NCBI GenBank assembly: GCA_045562535.1
Contig: JBJKVP010000006.1
Coordinates: 62,001-126,000 of the forward strand
Length of the DNA stretch: 64,000 bases
Source of the DNA: UBA6926 sp045562535
GTDB taxonomy: Bacteria > Chloroflexota > Dehalococcoidia > UBA6926
Reading direction: 5' to 3'
The first letter of the stretch is position 1, and every line of letters begins with the position of its first letter. The notes under the pieces are model-generated. The model was not told where the DNA came from. It saw nothing but the letters and a program-made list of their open reading frames with translations, and searched no databases. A program made the translations under genes and the position numbers. Below, piece after piece: positions 34,567 to 43,664 of the stretch.

Positions 34567-35829
34567 ATGACCTCCAATATCGAGTCGTCCGCTGAAGAAA
34601 GCCCCAAGGTAGGTGCATTCGAATCATTTAAGTCGTGGAACTATACTTATTTTTGGCTCGCTTCCTTATTGTCCATAACATCATTTTTTATGTTGATGAT
34701 CGCAAGAGGCTGGCTTGTATTCGATATGACGGGATCTGCGAGTATGGTCGGCTATGTTTCAGCAGTCGCGCAGACTCCCTCTCTCGTTTTGTCGGTTTTT
34801 GGAGGGGTAATCGCTGACAGATTTGATCGCAAAAAAGTCCTATTATTGAATGAAGCCATTAATTTCACAATACTTCTAATTTTGGCCATTTTGGTGGCTA
34901 CTGATGTCGTAGAGGTTTGGCATTTGATGCTACTTGGACTAATTAATGGTATTACTTTCTCTCTTGCTTTCCCTGCTCGCGCTGCCATTGTTCCAAGTTT
35001 AGTTCCACCCCGAAATATAGCTAATGCCGTCGCTTTATCTTCGATCATGTTTAGCGGAGCTCAGCTTATAGGTCCACCTATAGCAGGGTGGCTTATATTA
35101 GTTTCTCCTGCCACAGCATTTTTTGCAGCATCAGGATTTGTTGGTGTAGGGATTCCTCTCTTTATGCTTCTTAAGGTTCGACAAAGCAATAATGGGTACT
35201 CCGCCGCAGATGCATCTGTATTGGAGAATATAAGAGAAGGGGTTAAATTTATAAGAGGTAATTCTCTTATATTAGGACTGATGGCACTTGGATTTTTTGT
35301 TGTTGTTTTTGGGTTACCCTATCAAACATTTCTCCCAGTTTTTGCTGAAGATATATTAAAAGTAGGCCCTGCCGGCCTAGGTTACCTAGCAGGTGCAGGA
35401 GGTATTGGAGCAATAGCGGGGTCTCTATTAATAGCGGCCTATAATACAGTTAATCAGATGAAGGCGTTTCTTGTCGCTGGAGCAATAGGTTTAGGCGTAT
35501 TCATTATTGGCTTTTCACTTTCTGTATCATTTGCTTTGTCCATGGTCCTATCCCTTCTAGCTGGATTGTTTTTCCAACTAGTGATGACAGGAAACTTTTC
35601 GTTAATCCAAGTTTTGGTCCCAGATCAATTACGAGGCAGAGTACTTAGCGTTCGGTTCATTGTGTTTGGTATGACTCCAGGTGGAATATTAGCAGTCGGT
35701 GTTGCGTCTGAACAAATTGGTACTGCGTACGCAACAGCTGCTACCGGAATGATATGCCTTGCTGGAGTGATCCTGTGCTTATTGATTTTCCCTTCTTTAT
35801 ACAAAAAAGAACGGAATATAATCGAGTAA
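34567..35829 (+). CDS. MFS transporter (EntS/MFS_3 type)
   Basis: A 420-residue carrier with about 12 membrane segments. Motif A is GGVIADRFDRKKVLLLNEA, and the opening pattern (WLASLLSITSFFMLMIARGWLVFDMTGSASMVGYV) is typical of the MFS_3 group that includes enterobactin exporter EntS and macrolide pumps. An LRGRVLSVRFI loop occurs in the second half. Export of a small molecule is likely; the substrate is unknown. Its stop codon touches the end of the convergent MFS gene at 35830. Confidence 0.84.
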   Translation: MTSNIESSAEESPKVGAFESFKSWNYTYFWLASLLSITSFFMLMIARGWLVFDMTGSASMVGYVSAVAQTPSLVLSVFGGVIADRFDRKKVLLLNEAINFTILLILAILVATDVVEVWHLMLLGLINGITFSLAFPARAAIVPSLVPPRNIANAVALSSIMFSGAQLIGPPIAGWLILVSPATAFFAASGFVGVGIPLFMLLKVRQSNNGYSAADASVLENIREGVKFIRGNSLILGLMALGFFVVVFGLPYQTFLPVFAEDILKVGPAGLGYLAGAGGIGAIAGSLLIAAYNTVNQMKAFLVAGAIGLGVFIIGFSLSVSFALSMVLSLLAGLFFQLVMTGNFSLIQVLVPDQLRGRVLSVRFIVFGMTPGGILAVGVASEQIGTAYATAATGMICLAGVILCLLIFPSLYKKERNIIE

Positions 35830-37089
35830 TTATTTCGGCATTTCTTGCGTTTGGGAAGTTAGCAGTATCACTTTAGGCAAAATTATTACTAAGACTGCTC
35901 CGATTGCACTTAACACCCCAAATATCGCAAATCCCGGCGATAGATTATCATTGAAGAACGATGCTATCCATGTGAGCACTATAGGGGCTAACGAAAAAGC
36001 GAAGGAAGTCGCTGTCCATAATATTCCTTGGATTGCCCCGAAAGAGCGGCGCCCAAAGTACCCTGCTAATAGAGCCGGTTGTAACACTGTAATGGCACCA
36101 AACCCTGGTGCAAATGCGACTAAGAATATGATTAAAAGCCAGCCTAGATCCGGAGTCACAAAAGCAAAGATAATAATGCCCAACGCTTGTAGACTCAAAG
36201 CGAGAGTCGTTGCTTTACGTGGATCAATGGTATCTGCTAGCCATCCACCTCCAATGCGCCCTACTACTGTGATTATTGCCATAATCCCCACTGTGGATGC
36301 AGCAACAGATCTCGTAAATCCTACTGATTCCATAAAAGGGGACTGATAGATTTGTAGAGAGCCTATTGGCCAAAACGCCAACGAGAAAATACCAGCAATT
36401 GCCCAGAAAGTTTTTGATTTCATAGCTTGCAAGAAAAACAACCCCTCAACCTCTTCTTCAGTATCGGTTTTTCCTTGTATCCCGTCTTCGAACATACCGT
36501 AATCTTCAGGACGACGCCTTAATATCATTGTTAGAGGTAAAATTATGATCCAAATAGCTATGGCCATTAATAGAAACGTGCTTCGCCATCCAAATTGGTT
36601 TATTAATATTAGAGATGGAGTTGTAAGTAACCCTCCTAACCCCAAACCTGCAGTGGTGATTCCTATAGCTCTTCCGCGAAATACGTTAAACCAGTTTGCT
36701 ACGGAAGGGATGGCTCCACCCCATATAACGATAGGGCCTATACCTGCTAACGAAAGACCCAAGTAGAAGTGCCATATTTCTTGCATAAAACCCATGAGAG
36801 CAAATCCAAGTCCGCCGCAAATCATGCCAACGCCGACCACAAGTTTAGGTCCTCGTTTATCAAAAATATTTCCTGAAATTGGAGCAAGGATTGCTCCTAC
36901 TATTCCAGCGATAAGGAATGCTGGTCCGATATGATTTTCAATGGAGGCGATTTCGGCTTGCATGGGGGTAACAAATAATGTGAATGCCCAAAAGTAGAAT
37001 CCGCTGTAGATGAAAGACATAACGAAAGCAGCTGCAACAATCCACCAACCATAAAATAAGCCAGTTTGGTTTTTCGCTCTATTTATCAA
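35830..37089 (-). CDS. MFS transporter (monocarboxylate/OFA-like)
   Basis: A 419-residue carrier that opens with FYGWWIVAAAFVMSFIYSGFYFWAFTLFV, a hallmark of the oxalate/formate and monocarboxylate group. Loop 2-3 is GNIFDKRGPKLVVGVGM and the second half has GGWLADTIDPRKATTLA. A roughly 30-residue acidic loop separates the halves. The start is TTG with AGAGAGG 9 bases upstream. It is 41 bases downstream of a paralogous MFS gene on the same strand, and the two share the same opening and loop motifs, so they look like a tandem duplication. Confidence 0.85.
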   Translation of the reverse strand: MINRAKNQTGLFYGWWIVAAAFVMSFIYSGFYFWAFTLFVTPMQAEIASIENHIGPAFLIAGIVGAILAPISGNIFDKRGPKLVVGVGMICGGLGFALMGFMQEIWHFYLGLSLAGIGPIVIWGGAIPSVANWFNVFRGRAIGITTAGLGLGGLLTTPSLILINQFGWRSTFLLMAIAIWIIILPLTMILRRRPEDYGMFEDGIQGKTDTEEEVEGLFFLQAMKSKTFWAIAGIFSLAFWPIGSLQIYQSPFMESVGFTRSVAASTVGIMAIITVVGRIGGGWLADTIDPRKATTLALSLQALGIIIFAFVTPDLGWLLIIFLVAFAPGFGAITVLQPALLAGYFGRRSFGAIQGILWTATSFAFSLAPIVLTWIASFFNDNLSPGFAIFGVLSAIGAVLVIILPKVILLTSQTQEMPK

Positions 37090-37130
37090 AATTTCATACC
37101 TCTCTTACTGTTGGATATAGGTTAATTAGG

Positions 37131-38432
37131 CTATTTACTTGTCAATATAGGTTGTGGTCTTTTGATTAGCATCGTGATTGGAGCTGCTAATAAAGTTAGG
37201 GCCGCAAATCCGAAGAAAAGCGGACTGTAAGATCCCGTAAGATCGAATACGATACTAGCGATTAAAGGGCTAAATGCAAAGCCAGCTTCACTAGACATGG
37301 AAAATAGCCCTTGTAGTGTTCCAAAAGAATATCTTCCAAATAAATATCCTTGAAGTGCTAACCTTGTCACTATCGTTCCACCAAACCCAATACTCCAAAA
37401 ACATAAAAACAACACCAATATCCATGGTTTATCTGCAGATATCATTGCCAGTATTAAAATTGCGATTGATTGGAGAACAAAAGCGACACTCGCTATAAGT
37501 TTCTTATTAAATTTATCTGCTAGAAATCCAAAAAGGATTCTCCCAATTACTGTGCTAAGCGGCATGGCAGGCAGTAGCAAGGCGGCTGCCTGTCTCGAAT
37601 ATCCTACGTCTTCGAGGTATGGGGCCCAGTGGACTTGGAGAGCTGCGATAGTAAGGAATGCCAAGCTAGATCCTATTGCCATAAGCCAAAAAGCTTGTGT
37701 TCTTATAGCTTGAGAAGGGCTTAAATTCAGCTCGCCTTCGTCGTCGTGTTCCATGTCTGCATTACCCACCTGTAAAGGAGGGCTGTCAGACCCATCTGGA
37801 TATAAACCATAATTCTCCGGCCTATGGCGAATGAAAAACATGGCAAACGGGATAAGTATCCAAGCTATGACTCCTACATACATGAAAGCGGTACGCCATC
37901 CTACTTCTTGTACTAGCCAGAAAAAAGGAGGAGACATTATCCCTGAAAGAGCGAACCCTAGACTGTAGAGACCTAGTGCCCGACCTTGTTTTTTTACAAA
38001 CCAGTTTGCCACTGCCGGTCCACTAGAAGACCATATGCAGACGGAACCAAGATTAGCTAAAGTGAAAGCAGCATAAAATGTTGGCAGCGTTGTTACGTTT
38101 GAAACTAAAACCAAACCAGCTCCCATTGCCGTCAGACCTACTGCAATTATCGGGCGAGGACCAACTCTGTCAAAAATATTTCCTAAGAAAGGTGCAAGAA
38201 TTCCAGCTAGTATTCCAATTATTGGGAAAACGCCTGTTACAACGGTTCTGCTCCAACCTGTTTCTTCGGTTAAAGGTAATATAACAACGGTGAAACCGTA
38301 GAATAAGACCCCCCCTTGAAACAGATTCAGCAAAACTGCTGCTATCGCAACCCACCATCCAAAGAAAATTTTATTGTTCGTCGTGGGATTATTGCCAATC
38401 ATACTTGGAGTGCCAGTTTTCTCTGGAGCCAT
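37131..38432 (-). CDS. MFS transporter (monocarboxylate/OFA-like paralog)
   Basis: A 433-residue carrier paralogous to the following gene: it shares FFGWWVAIAAVLLNLFQGGVLFYGFTVVILPL, GNIFDRVGPRPIIAVGL and GFLADKFNKKLIASVAF. About 12 membrane segments flank a central acidic loop (DMEHDDEGELNLS). Carboxylates are the usual substrates of this group, but nothing here fixes the substrate. The start is ATG at 38432 without a clear Shine-Dalgarno; Met11 is an alternative. A 33-codon membrane peptide gene lies 58 bases upstream on the same strand. Confidence 0.84.
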   Translation of the reverse strand: MAPEKTGTPSMIGNNPTTNNKIFFGWWVAIAAVLLNLFQGGVLFYGFTVVILPLTEETGWSRTVVTGVFPIIGILAGILAPFLGNIFDRVGPRPIIAVGLTAMGAGLVLVSNVTTLPTFYAAFTLANLGSVCIWSSSGPAVANWFVKKQGRALGLYSLGFALSGIMSPPFFWLVQEVGWRTAFMYVGVIAWILIPFAMFFIRHRPENYGLYPDGSDSPPLQVGNADMEHDDEGELNLSPSQAIRTQAFWLMAIGSSLAFLTIAALQVHWAPYLEDVGYSRQAAALLLPAMPLSTVIGRILFGFLADKFNKKLIASVAFVLQSIAILILAMISADKPWILVLFLCFWSIGFGGTIVTRLALQGYLFGRYSFGTLQGLFSMSSEAGFAFSPLIASIVFDLTGSYSPLFFGFAALTLLAAPITMLIKRPQPILTSK

Positions 38433-38490
38433 CTATGAGCCCAGGTAGAGACTAGAAATATGTTGATACATTTAATAATCTAACGTTCTA

Positions 38491-38592
38491 CTAATTTTTC
38501 TTATCCGAGCCATCTTTGTTTGATGCCATAAGCAACAAACCGCCTAAAACGCTTAGGATGATCCAGATAAATATTTTTAACCCTCTTGCCAT
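38491..38592 (-). CDS. 33-residue single-pass membrane peptide
   Basis: A short frame with a good ribosome binding site (CAGGAGAG, about 6 bases before the ATG). It encodes a positively charged start (MARGLK), one hydrophobic helix (residues 6-23) and a charged tail ending KDGSDKKN before a TAG. It lies 33 bases after cysO and upstream of the MFS genes, all on one strand. Its codon structure and ribosome site look real, but without homologs this remains a prediction. Confidence 0.5.
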   Translation of the reverse strand: MARGLKIFIWIILSVLGGLLLMASNKDGSDKKN

Positions 38593-38625
38593 TAGGCTCT
38601 CCTGTTCCTCGTTTCGTTTTATTAT

Positions 38626-38907
38626 TTAAGATCCACCGGCGATCGCGGGGATAATGATTAATTCATCCCCTTCAGATAAAGTCGTTTCCAATCCATCTAT
38701 ATATTGTATGTCATTATCGTTTAAGAAAATCGAGATAAATGGATGAACATCCCCTGATTCATCATCTAATATACGCTCTTTAAATCCTGGGTATTGTAAA
38801 TCTAGTATATCAAGTGCTTGGGTAACCGTTCCTTCAGGAATTTCGAGAGTCTCTTTGCCATCAGTTACCCGCCGGAGCGCAGTCGGGACTTTCATTAATA
38901 CAGCCAT
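38626..38907 (-). CDS. cysO: CysO-like sulfur carrier protein (ThiS/MoaD fold)
   Basis: A 93-residue ubiquitin-fold protein. It aligns along its length with mycobacterial CysO: MKVPTALRRVTDGKETLEI, then LDLQYPGFKERILD, then VHPFISIFLNDNDIQYIDGLETTLSEGDELIIIPAIAGG. In that system CysO is activated at its C-terminal Gly-Gly, receives sulfur as a thiocarboxylate and donates it to CysM. Here one extra Ser follows the Gly-Gly, so the protein should need trimming before activation. cysM and moeB lie at 9.7-11.5 kb. It is 8 bases after msrB on the same strand, pairing sulfur supply with an oxidative repair enzyme. Confidence 0.82.
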   Translation of the reverse strand: MAVLMKVPTALRRVTDGKETLEIPEGTVTQALDILDLQYPGFKERILDDESGDVHPFISIFLNDNDIQYIDGLETTLSEGDELIIIPAIAGGS

Positions 38908-38915
38908 GATTTTCT

Positions 38916-39305
38916 CTAATCAGATTTCTTCAGGTCCAAAGACGCTGAATTTATGCAATAGCGTAGCCCGGTAGGTTGAGGCCCATCAGGAAATACATGC
39001 CCTAGGTGCGCACCGCAATTCTTACAACTGATTTCTGTACGTTCCATTCCGAAAGATGTATCGGTTTCGGTTTCTATTGATTCTGAATCAATAGGCTTCC
39101 AAAAACTTGGCCATCCACTACCAGAATCATATTTGGTATCTGATTTAAAAAGAGGGATTTCACAACATATGCAGTTATATACTCCGTCAGTTTTGGAGTC
39201 CCAGTAAATTCCAGTAAAAGGGGGTTCGGTCGCTTTTAACCTGGTTACTTGATACTGTTCCGGTGTAAGATTGGATTGATAATAACTGTCATCTTTTTCT
39301 AGCAT
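38916..39305 (-). CDS. msrB: Peptide methionine-(R)-S-oxide reductase
   Basis: Reduces methionine-R-sulfoxide in proteins. The sequence carries the zinc ligands CICC and CKNC, the active-site region GWPSFWKP, and HLGHVFPDGPQPTGLRYCINSASL with the catalytic Cys in RYCINS. It is 129 residues from the ATG at 39305, which has GAGG upstream; a start 18 bases earlier has none. The resolving Cys could be one of the N-terminal cysteines. It is probably in one operon with cysO. Confidence 0.93.
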   Translation of the reverse strand: MLEKDDSYYQSNLTPEQYQVTRLKATEPPFTGIYWDSKTDGVYNCICCEIPLFKSDTKYDSGSGWPSFWKPIDSESIETETDTSFGMERTEISCKNCGAHLGHVFPDGPQPTGLRYCINSASLDLKKSD

Positions 39306-39468
39306 TAAAGCCTCGTTTCTCATCCTACATTTATTGTGAAATGGTCTTCATCGGTAATAGGCGTTTACATAGAATACACTATATTTATGAAGCTCTACAA
39401 AAGTAATTCTACAATATAATGGAATCCCATTCCATCGCTTGTAAAGCTGCCCTGTAAATAGAGAATCC

Positions 39469-40692
39469 TTAATAAATTTGTGGAAGTGGGGCCATCGATC
39501 TAATCCCTTGGATCATTGATGTTCTTAGGAGGTAATCTCTTGTAAGGGCGTTATCTTTTGCCATTGCACGCATCTCGCCCTGTTTTTCCTCTCTTATTAC
39601 GGGGTCTTTTTGCCGGATATTTTCTTCATTTTGAGCTGTCTGTGCTCGTATGAAATTTAAAGCTATTTTTCTTCTTTCTTCTGCGTAATGTTCCAGCAAG
39701 GGTTCATTAAGAGCATTTTTCCAGGACAAAGCTAATGCGTTACCTAGATAGAATGCGTCTTGAAGGCCTCCATTTAGCCCCATGCCTCCCAAGGGATTAT
39801 TAACGTGAGCAGCATCTCCGGCAATGAAAACTCTTCCACTTCTGTAAGATGCTGCGACTCTCTGATGTACCCTGTATATATTTCGCCAAGTTATTGGATA
39901 AGGTACTTCTGTTTGATGTATTTTCTGATAGCGCTTTTGAGCAATTTCATCTAAAACAGCCGGATCTGGATCTGTATCAAAGATTGTTTCCTCTGGTTTA
40001 GTTGGGAATAAAACACGCCAAAGGCCCGGCGATCGAAGTAGTACAAACCATTCTTCAGGATCGGAGACATAGTTTACATAAGCTAAATCTGGCATTATCT
40101 CTCTAAATTCGAAAGTAGTGAACGTAACTAAGTATCTTTCGGGATATGTCATGCCATCGAATGGAATGTTGACACTTGTTCTCACGGCACTTCGTGCTCC
40201 ATCCGCCCCAACAAGGTAGTCACAAATGACAGTATCTTCACCTTCAAGGTTGCGAAATTTTATTTCTACTTCGCCCTCTTTTGGATTTGCCGAGATCACT
40301 TCGTGGTTAAAAAGTATTTGGCAGTTGGGAAAAGATTTTAAACTGTCAAAAAGTAAAAGCACTAGAGCATATTGCTCGATTTGGAGTCTATATGGGAATG
40401 CGGTATCTTTTTTTAGGGCCTCCATATCGAATTCTGCAATTATTCCTTTTTCCTTATCACGAAGTTGGAATTTATCGGCTACTAACGCTTTTTTTGCTAG
40501 TTTCTCGGCTATTCCTACTTCCCCAAGCATTTCTATTGTTGGAGGATGGAACGTCGAAGCTCTATATTCTTCGACTAAAGTAGGGGCGGATTCAAAAACA
40601 GTCACTGGCACACCTTGTTGGGCAATTCGTAGTGCTGTCATTAGCCCGACAGCTCCGCCTCCTGCCACAACAATGCCTTCTATTTTACGCAT
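39469..40692 (-). CDS. FAD-dependent aromatic-ring monooxygenase (PHBH/UbiH type)
   Basis: Class A flavoprotein hydroxylase of 407 residues. The N-terminal FAD-binding motif is GIVVAGGGAVGLMTALRIAQQG. The middle has DYLVGADGARSAVR (the DG motif that binds FAD and NADPH), and the ribityl site is VFIAGDAAHVNNPLGGMGLNGGLQDA. The C-terminal helix region (about 340-407) lacks a thioredoxin domain. The start is the ATG at 40692 with GGGGG nearby; a longer frame would overlap the upstream gene. The adjacent carboxymuconolactone decarboxylase-like and CoA-transferase genes suggest degradation of a cyclic or aromatic compound. The exact substrate is unknown. Confidence 0.87.
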   Translation of the reverse strand: MRKIEGIVVAGGGAVGLMTALRIAQQGVPVTVFESAPTLVEEYRASTFHPPTIEMLGEVGIAEKLAKKALVADKFQLRDKEKGIIAEFDMEALKKDTAFPYRLQIEQYALVLLLFDSLKSFPNCQILFNHEVISANPKEGEVEIKFRNLEGEDTVICDYLVGADGARSAVRTSVNIPFDGMTYPERYLVTFTTFEFREIMPDLAYVNYVSDPEEWFVLLRSPGLWRVLFPTKPEETIFDTDPDPAVLDEIAQKRYQKIHQTEVPYPITWRNIYRVHQRVAASYRSGRVFIAGDAAHVNNPLGGMGLNGGLQDAFYLGNALALSWKNALNEPLLEHYAEERRKIALNFIRAQTAQNEENIRQKDPVIREEKQGEMRAMAKDNALTRDYLLRTSMIQGIRSMAPLPQIY

Positions 40693-40714
40693 AACATGCC
40701 CCCAGTTGCTCTTT

Positions 40715-41110
40715 TTATTTTGATTGTTTTCTAGATTCCCAGTCCGCAAAGCATTCTTTCGCAACTTTGAATCCAGCGATGGCTCTTGGATGGCCTCCAT
40801 ATGGTGCGACTTGCATTATGGTTTCTATGATTTCCTCTTCTGTTATACCTTGAGTAAGAGCCCCTTTTATATGTAACCCTAGAGTGTACTCAATGCCTAA
40901 AGCTGCTAAAGTGCCTACGGTTACCAGCGTTCTTGTTTTAAGATCAAGCCCTGGGCGCGACCACAATTCTCCAAATACATACTCATCCGCATAACGAAAA
41001 AATGCTGGTGCGACATCTTCAAATCCACTACGGATGCTTTCTGAGTATTCTCCGAATATTTCCTCTATTTTTTTTTGCCCACGCTCATATCTTTCGTCTG
41101 AAGTGGTCAT
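40715..41110 (-). CDS. Carboxymuconolactone decarboxylase-family protein
   Basis: A 131-residue all-helical protein of the CMD/AhpD fold. The conserved block LWSRPGLDLKTRTLVTVGTLAALGIEYTLGLHIKGALTQGITEEEIIETIMQVAPYGGHPRAIAGFKVA matches 4-carboxymuconolactone decarboxylases. The redox CxxC of AhpD is absent, so it is of the decarboxylase, not peroxidase, kind. AGGAGG precedes the ATG. It is 22 bases upstream of the monooxygenase and 54 downstream of the CoA-transferase gene, in one probable operon. Confidence 0.87.
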   Translation of the reverse strand: MTTSDERYERGQKKIEEIFGEYSESIRSGFEDVAPAFFRYADEYVFGELWSRPGLDLKTRTLVTVGTLAALGIEYTLGLHIKGALTQGITEEEIIETIMQVAPYGGHPRAIAGFKVAKECFADWESRKQSK

Positions 41111-41164
41111 TATTCCCTCCTATTTAAATATTACAATCAAATAATACAATTCTTTCAAATTATA

Positions 41165-42385
41165 TTATATGATAGCTCCTTCTTCTTTAAATTGGCCGAT
41201 TTGTTCCCATGAGTAACCTGCTTGCAGGAGTTTTTCCTCAGTGTGTTGCCCGAGGATTGGCGCACCGGAGACTGGGTCGATGTCTTCCCCTGATATTTTA
41301 AATGGAACCTTGATGATTTCTACTTCTTTTTCGTAGGAATTCTCAATAATAGAAGTATAATCGTTTGCTTTTATTTGCGGATCTATTATTGATTCATCAA
41401 GGGTTTGAACAGGTGCCCATATACAACCCTCTTCATCTAATTTAGCTCCCCATTCCGCTAATGATTTTGATAAGAATATTTCTGTAAGCTCTTGTATCAA
41501 TTCAGTACTGTTTTTAGCTCTACCCATGGCAGTTGCGGAGCCAAACCGGGCACCCAAATTTTCTATACCAAGGGCATTACAAAAACCCGGCCAAAAACGG
41601 TCGGAATCAAACATGACTAATTGTATCCATTTGAGATCTTTTGTCCTATAAAAATTCGATAGTGGATTGTTAGTATGTTTCGGTGAGTGCTTTTTAACTG
41701 CCTTTTTATGCCTCATAGCTGCCGCGAAATCTAATCCAAGAACCCATAATCCTGAATGTAAAAGAGAGCACTCTATTTTCCTGCCTTTACCTGTTCGTTC
41801 TTTGTCTAATAAAGCCAAAGATATACTTGTGGTCAATGCTAGAGAAGTTACTTGATCTCCCATACCAGGCCTTTGTTGTGCAGGTGATTCTCCCTCGTTA
41901 CCGATAGAACCCATTATTCCTGACCTTGCCCAGAAAGCAGCATAATCAAATCCTAAACGATCTCTCTCTTCTCCTTTGGTTCCATAACCGGTTAGAGCCA
42001 CATAGATTATTTGTGGATTTGCAGTCAAACAATCCTCGTAGGTTAGGTTGTATTTTGCCTGTCTTTCAGGAACCAGATTGGTTACTACTATATCTACGTC
42101 CTCAACTAATTTACGAACTATTTCTTGTCCATAAGTGTTACCCAGATTTATACCAACGCTTTTTTTTCCTCTGTTCAGCTGTTCGAAAGATGTATTCTCA
42201 TCGTCTGACTCACTCGTTATGATCCCATCAGGCGTCACGTCTATGCTTCTCACAGGATCCCCAGTCTCTGGATGCTCAATCTTTGTAACCTCAGCACCAA
42301 GGTCCGCAAGAATTGAACATGCTGATGGAGCAGCTACCCAGTTTGCGATTTCCAAAACTTTAATGCCTTTTAGCAGTTCTGACAT
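41165..42385 (-). CDS. CaiB/BaiF family III CoA-transferase
   Basis: Transfers CoA between carboxylic acids through a covalent aspartyl-CoA intermediate. The sequence shows GIKVLEIANWVAAPSACSILADLGAEVTKIEHPETGDPVR, the nucleophile Asp177 (RPGMGDQV), and ERTGKGRKIECSL. The length of 406 residues is standard. AGGGGG lies 5 bases before the ATG. It heads a four-gene group (CoA-transferase, CMD, monooxygenase) and is divergent from the arylsulfotransferase-like gene, so it probably activates the acid that this cluster degrades. Confidence 0.9.
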   Translation of the reverse strand: MSELLKGIKVLEIANWVAAPSACSILADLGAEVTKIEHPETGDPVRSIDVTPDGIITSESDDENTSFEQLNRGKKSVGINLGNTYGQEIVRKLVEDVDIVVTNLVPERQAKYNLTYEDCLTANPQIIYVALTGYGTKGEERDRLGFDYAAFWARSGIMGSIGNEGESPAQQRPGMGDQVTSLALTTSISLALLDKERTGKGRKIECSLLHSGLWVLGLDFAAAMRHKKAVKKHSPKHTNNPLSNFYRTKDLKWIQLVMFDSDRFWPGFCNALGIENLGARFGSATAMGRAKNSTELIQELTEIFLSKSLAEWGAKLDEEGCIWAPVQTLDESIIDPQIKANDYTSIIENSYEKEVEIIKVPFKISGEDIDPVSGAPILGQHTEEKLLQAGYSWEQIGQFKEEGAII

Positions 42386-42535
42386 ATAGCCCCCTATTTA
42401 TTTATAACCCATTCTGACACGCAAGTGTCCCATGCTTGAACCAAAAATCCTATTTTGGATAGTTTGTTCATAATAGCTCATCATTGTCATTATAATTAAA
42501 GAAACGATCACACTAAAAGGGGTGTCGTATTTGAA

Positions 42536-43609
42536 ATGAAAGATAAGTTCGCTGGTACCTCCCAAGTATTCCCTGGGTATAACTTAATCATACCGAATGG
42601 TCCTATTCAAAGCATGGGTAGAAATGGGCTAGATAACAACGCTTATCTTATAGATATGCACGGTGAAGTTCGCCACAAATGGGAGGTTAGCTCAGGCCTA
42701 AAGTATGGAATGCTGCTACCTAATGGTAATTTATTGGCTAGAACCAGGGCTCCTAAACAGTTGTCAATGGGGATACCACCGCTTGCTGGGTCGAGTGCAT
42801 CAATTATAGAAATTGACTGGGATAGTAATCTTATATGGAACTACGAGCATAATTCACTGCACCATGATTTTTCCCGAATAAAAAATGGTAATACGATAGC
42901 CCTTTTATGGGAGCAAATTCCAGTTCATCTTGTATCAAATATAAAAGGCGGGGTACAGCCTGATAAAAAAAGCGAATTCATGTTTGGTGATGTCTTGAGA
43001 GAAATAGATTCTAAAGGCGAAATTGTTTGGGAATGGAGATCTTGGGAGCATTTAGATTTTGATAACCAGGTTATTTGTGAAATGGAAAAAAGAGATGAGT
43101 GGACACATGCAAATTCGGTATTTGTAATGCCAGATAACAACATATTAGTGAGTCTCAGAAACACTAATACCATCATCATTATAGATAAGGTTACTGGAGA
43201 TATAGTTTGGGAATGGGGAAGCGATGTCTTGCAGCACCAACACGATGCTACTTTATTGGATGAAACAAAGATTTTGGTTCTTGATAATGCTACACATAAG
43301 AATCAAGGTGCCAGGGTTATGATTGTCGATATTTTGACCCGTAAGGTGATTTGGGAATACTCTGGACCAAAAGACCGACCATTTAAAGCACCTTACGCAG
43401 GATCAGTAGAAAGACTTCCAAATGGCAATTGGTTTATATGCCAAGGTTCCGAAGGTAAAATATTTGAAAGCGATGGATCGGGGAGCATATTATGGGAATA
43501 TACTAACCCGTATTTTATACCAAACCAGTCAGGACAGCTGAACAATGGGTTATTTAGAGTACATCGATACCCTGTAGACCATCCCATATTTCGAGATAAG
43601 AATTTGTAG
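42536..43609 (+). CDS. Arylsulfotransferase-like beta-propeller protein
   Basis: A 357-residue protein of repeated short beta blades. Each blade has the pattern hydrophobic-x-W-E-(W/Y) after an Asp/Gly turn (for example GEVRHKWEV, SNLIWNYEHN, GEIVWEWRSWEHL, GDIVWEWGSDVLQHQHDATLL, RKVIWEYSGP, GSILWEYTNPYF). Conserved His residues lie in HHDF, THANSV and HQHDATLL, as in arylsulfotransferase (ASST) family proteins, where His is the sulfated intermediate. There is no signal peptide, unlike periplasmic bacterial ASST, so it may be cytoplasmic. An AAAGGGG lies upstream. The substrate is unknown. Confidence 0.75.
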   Translation: MKDKFAGTSQVFPGYNLIIPNGPIQSMGRNGLDNNAYLIDMHGEVRHKWEVSSGLKYGMLLPNGNLLARTRAPKQLSMGIPPLAGSSASIIEIDWDSNLIWNYEHNSLHHDFSRIKNGNTIALLWEQIPVHLVSNIKGGVQPDKKSEFMFGDVLREIDSKGEIVWEWRSWEHLDFDNQVICEMEKRDEWTHANSVFVMPDNNILVSLRNTNTIIIIDKVTGDIVWEWGSDVLQHQHDATLLDETKILVLDNATHKNQGARVMIVDILTRKVIWEYSGPKDRPFKAPYAGSVERLPNGNWFICQGSEGKIFESDGSGSILWEYTNPYFIPNQSGQLNNGLFRVHRYPVDHPIFRDKNL

Positions 43610-43664
43610 TATCCCTGTCAACTTGTGGTTCGTTAAAGAAATCTTTTTTTCTGTAAAACCAGCG

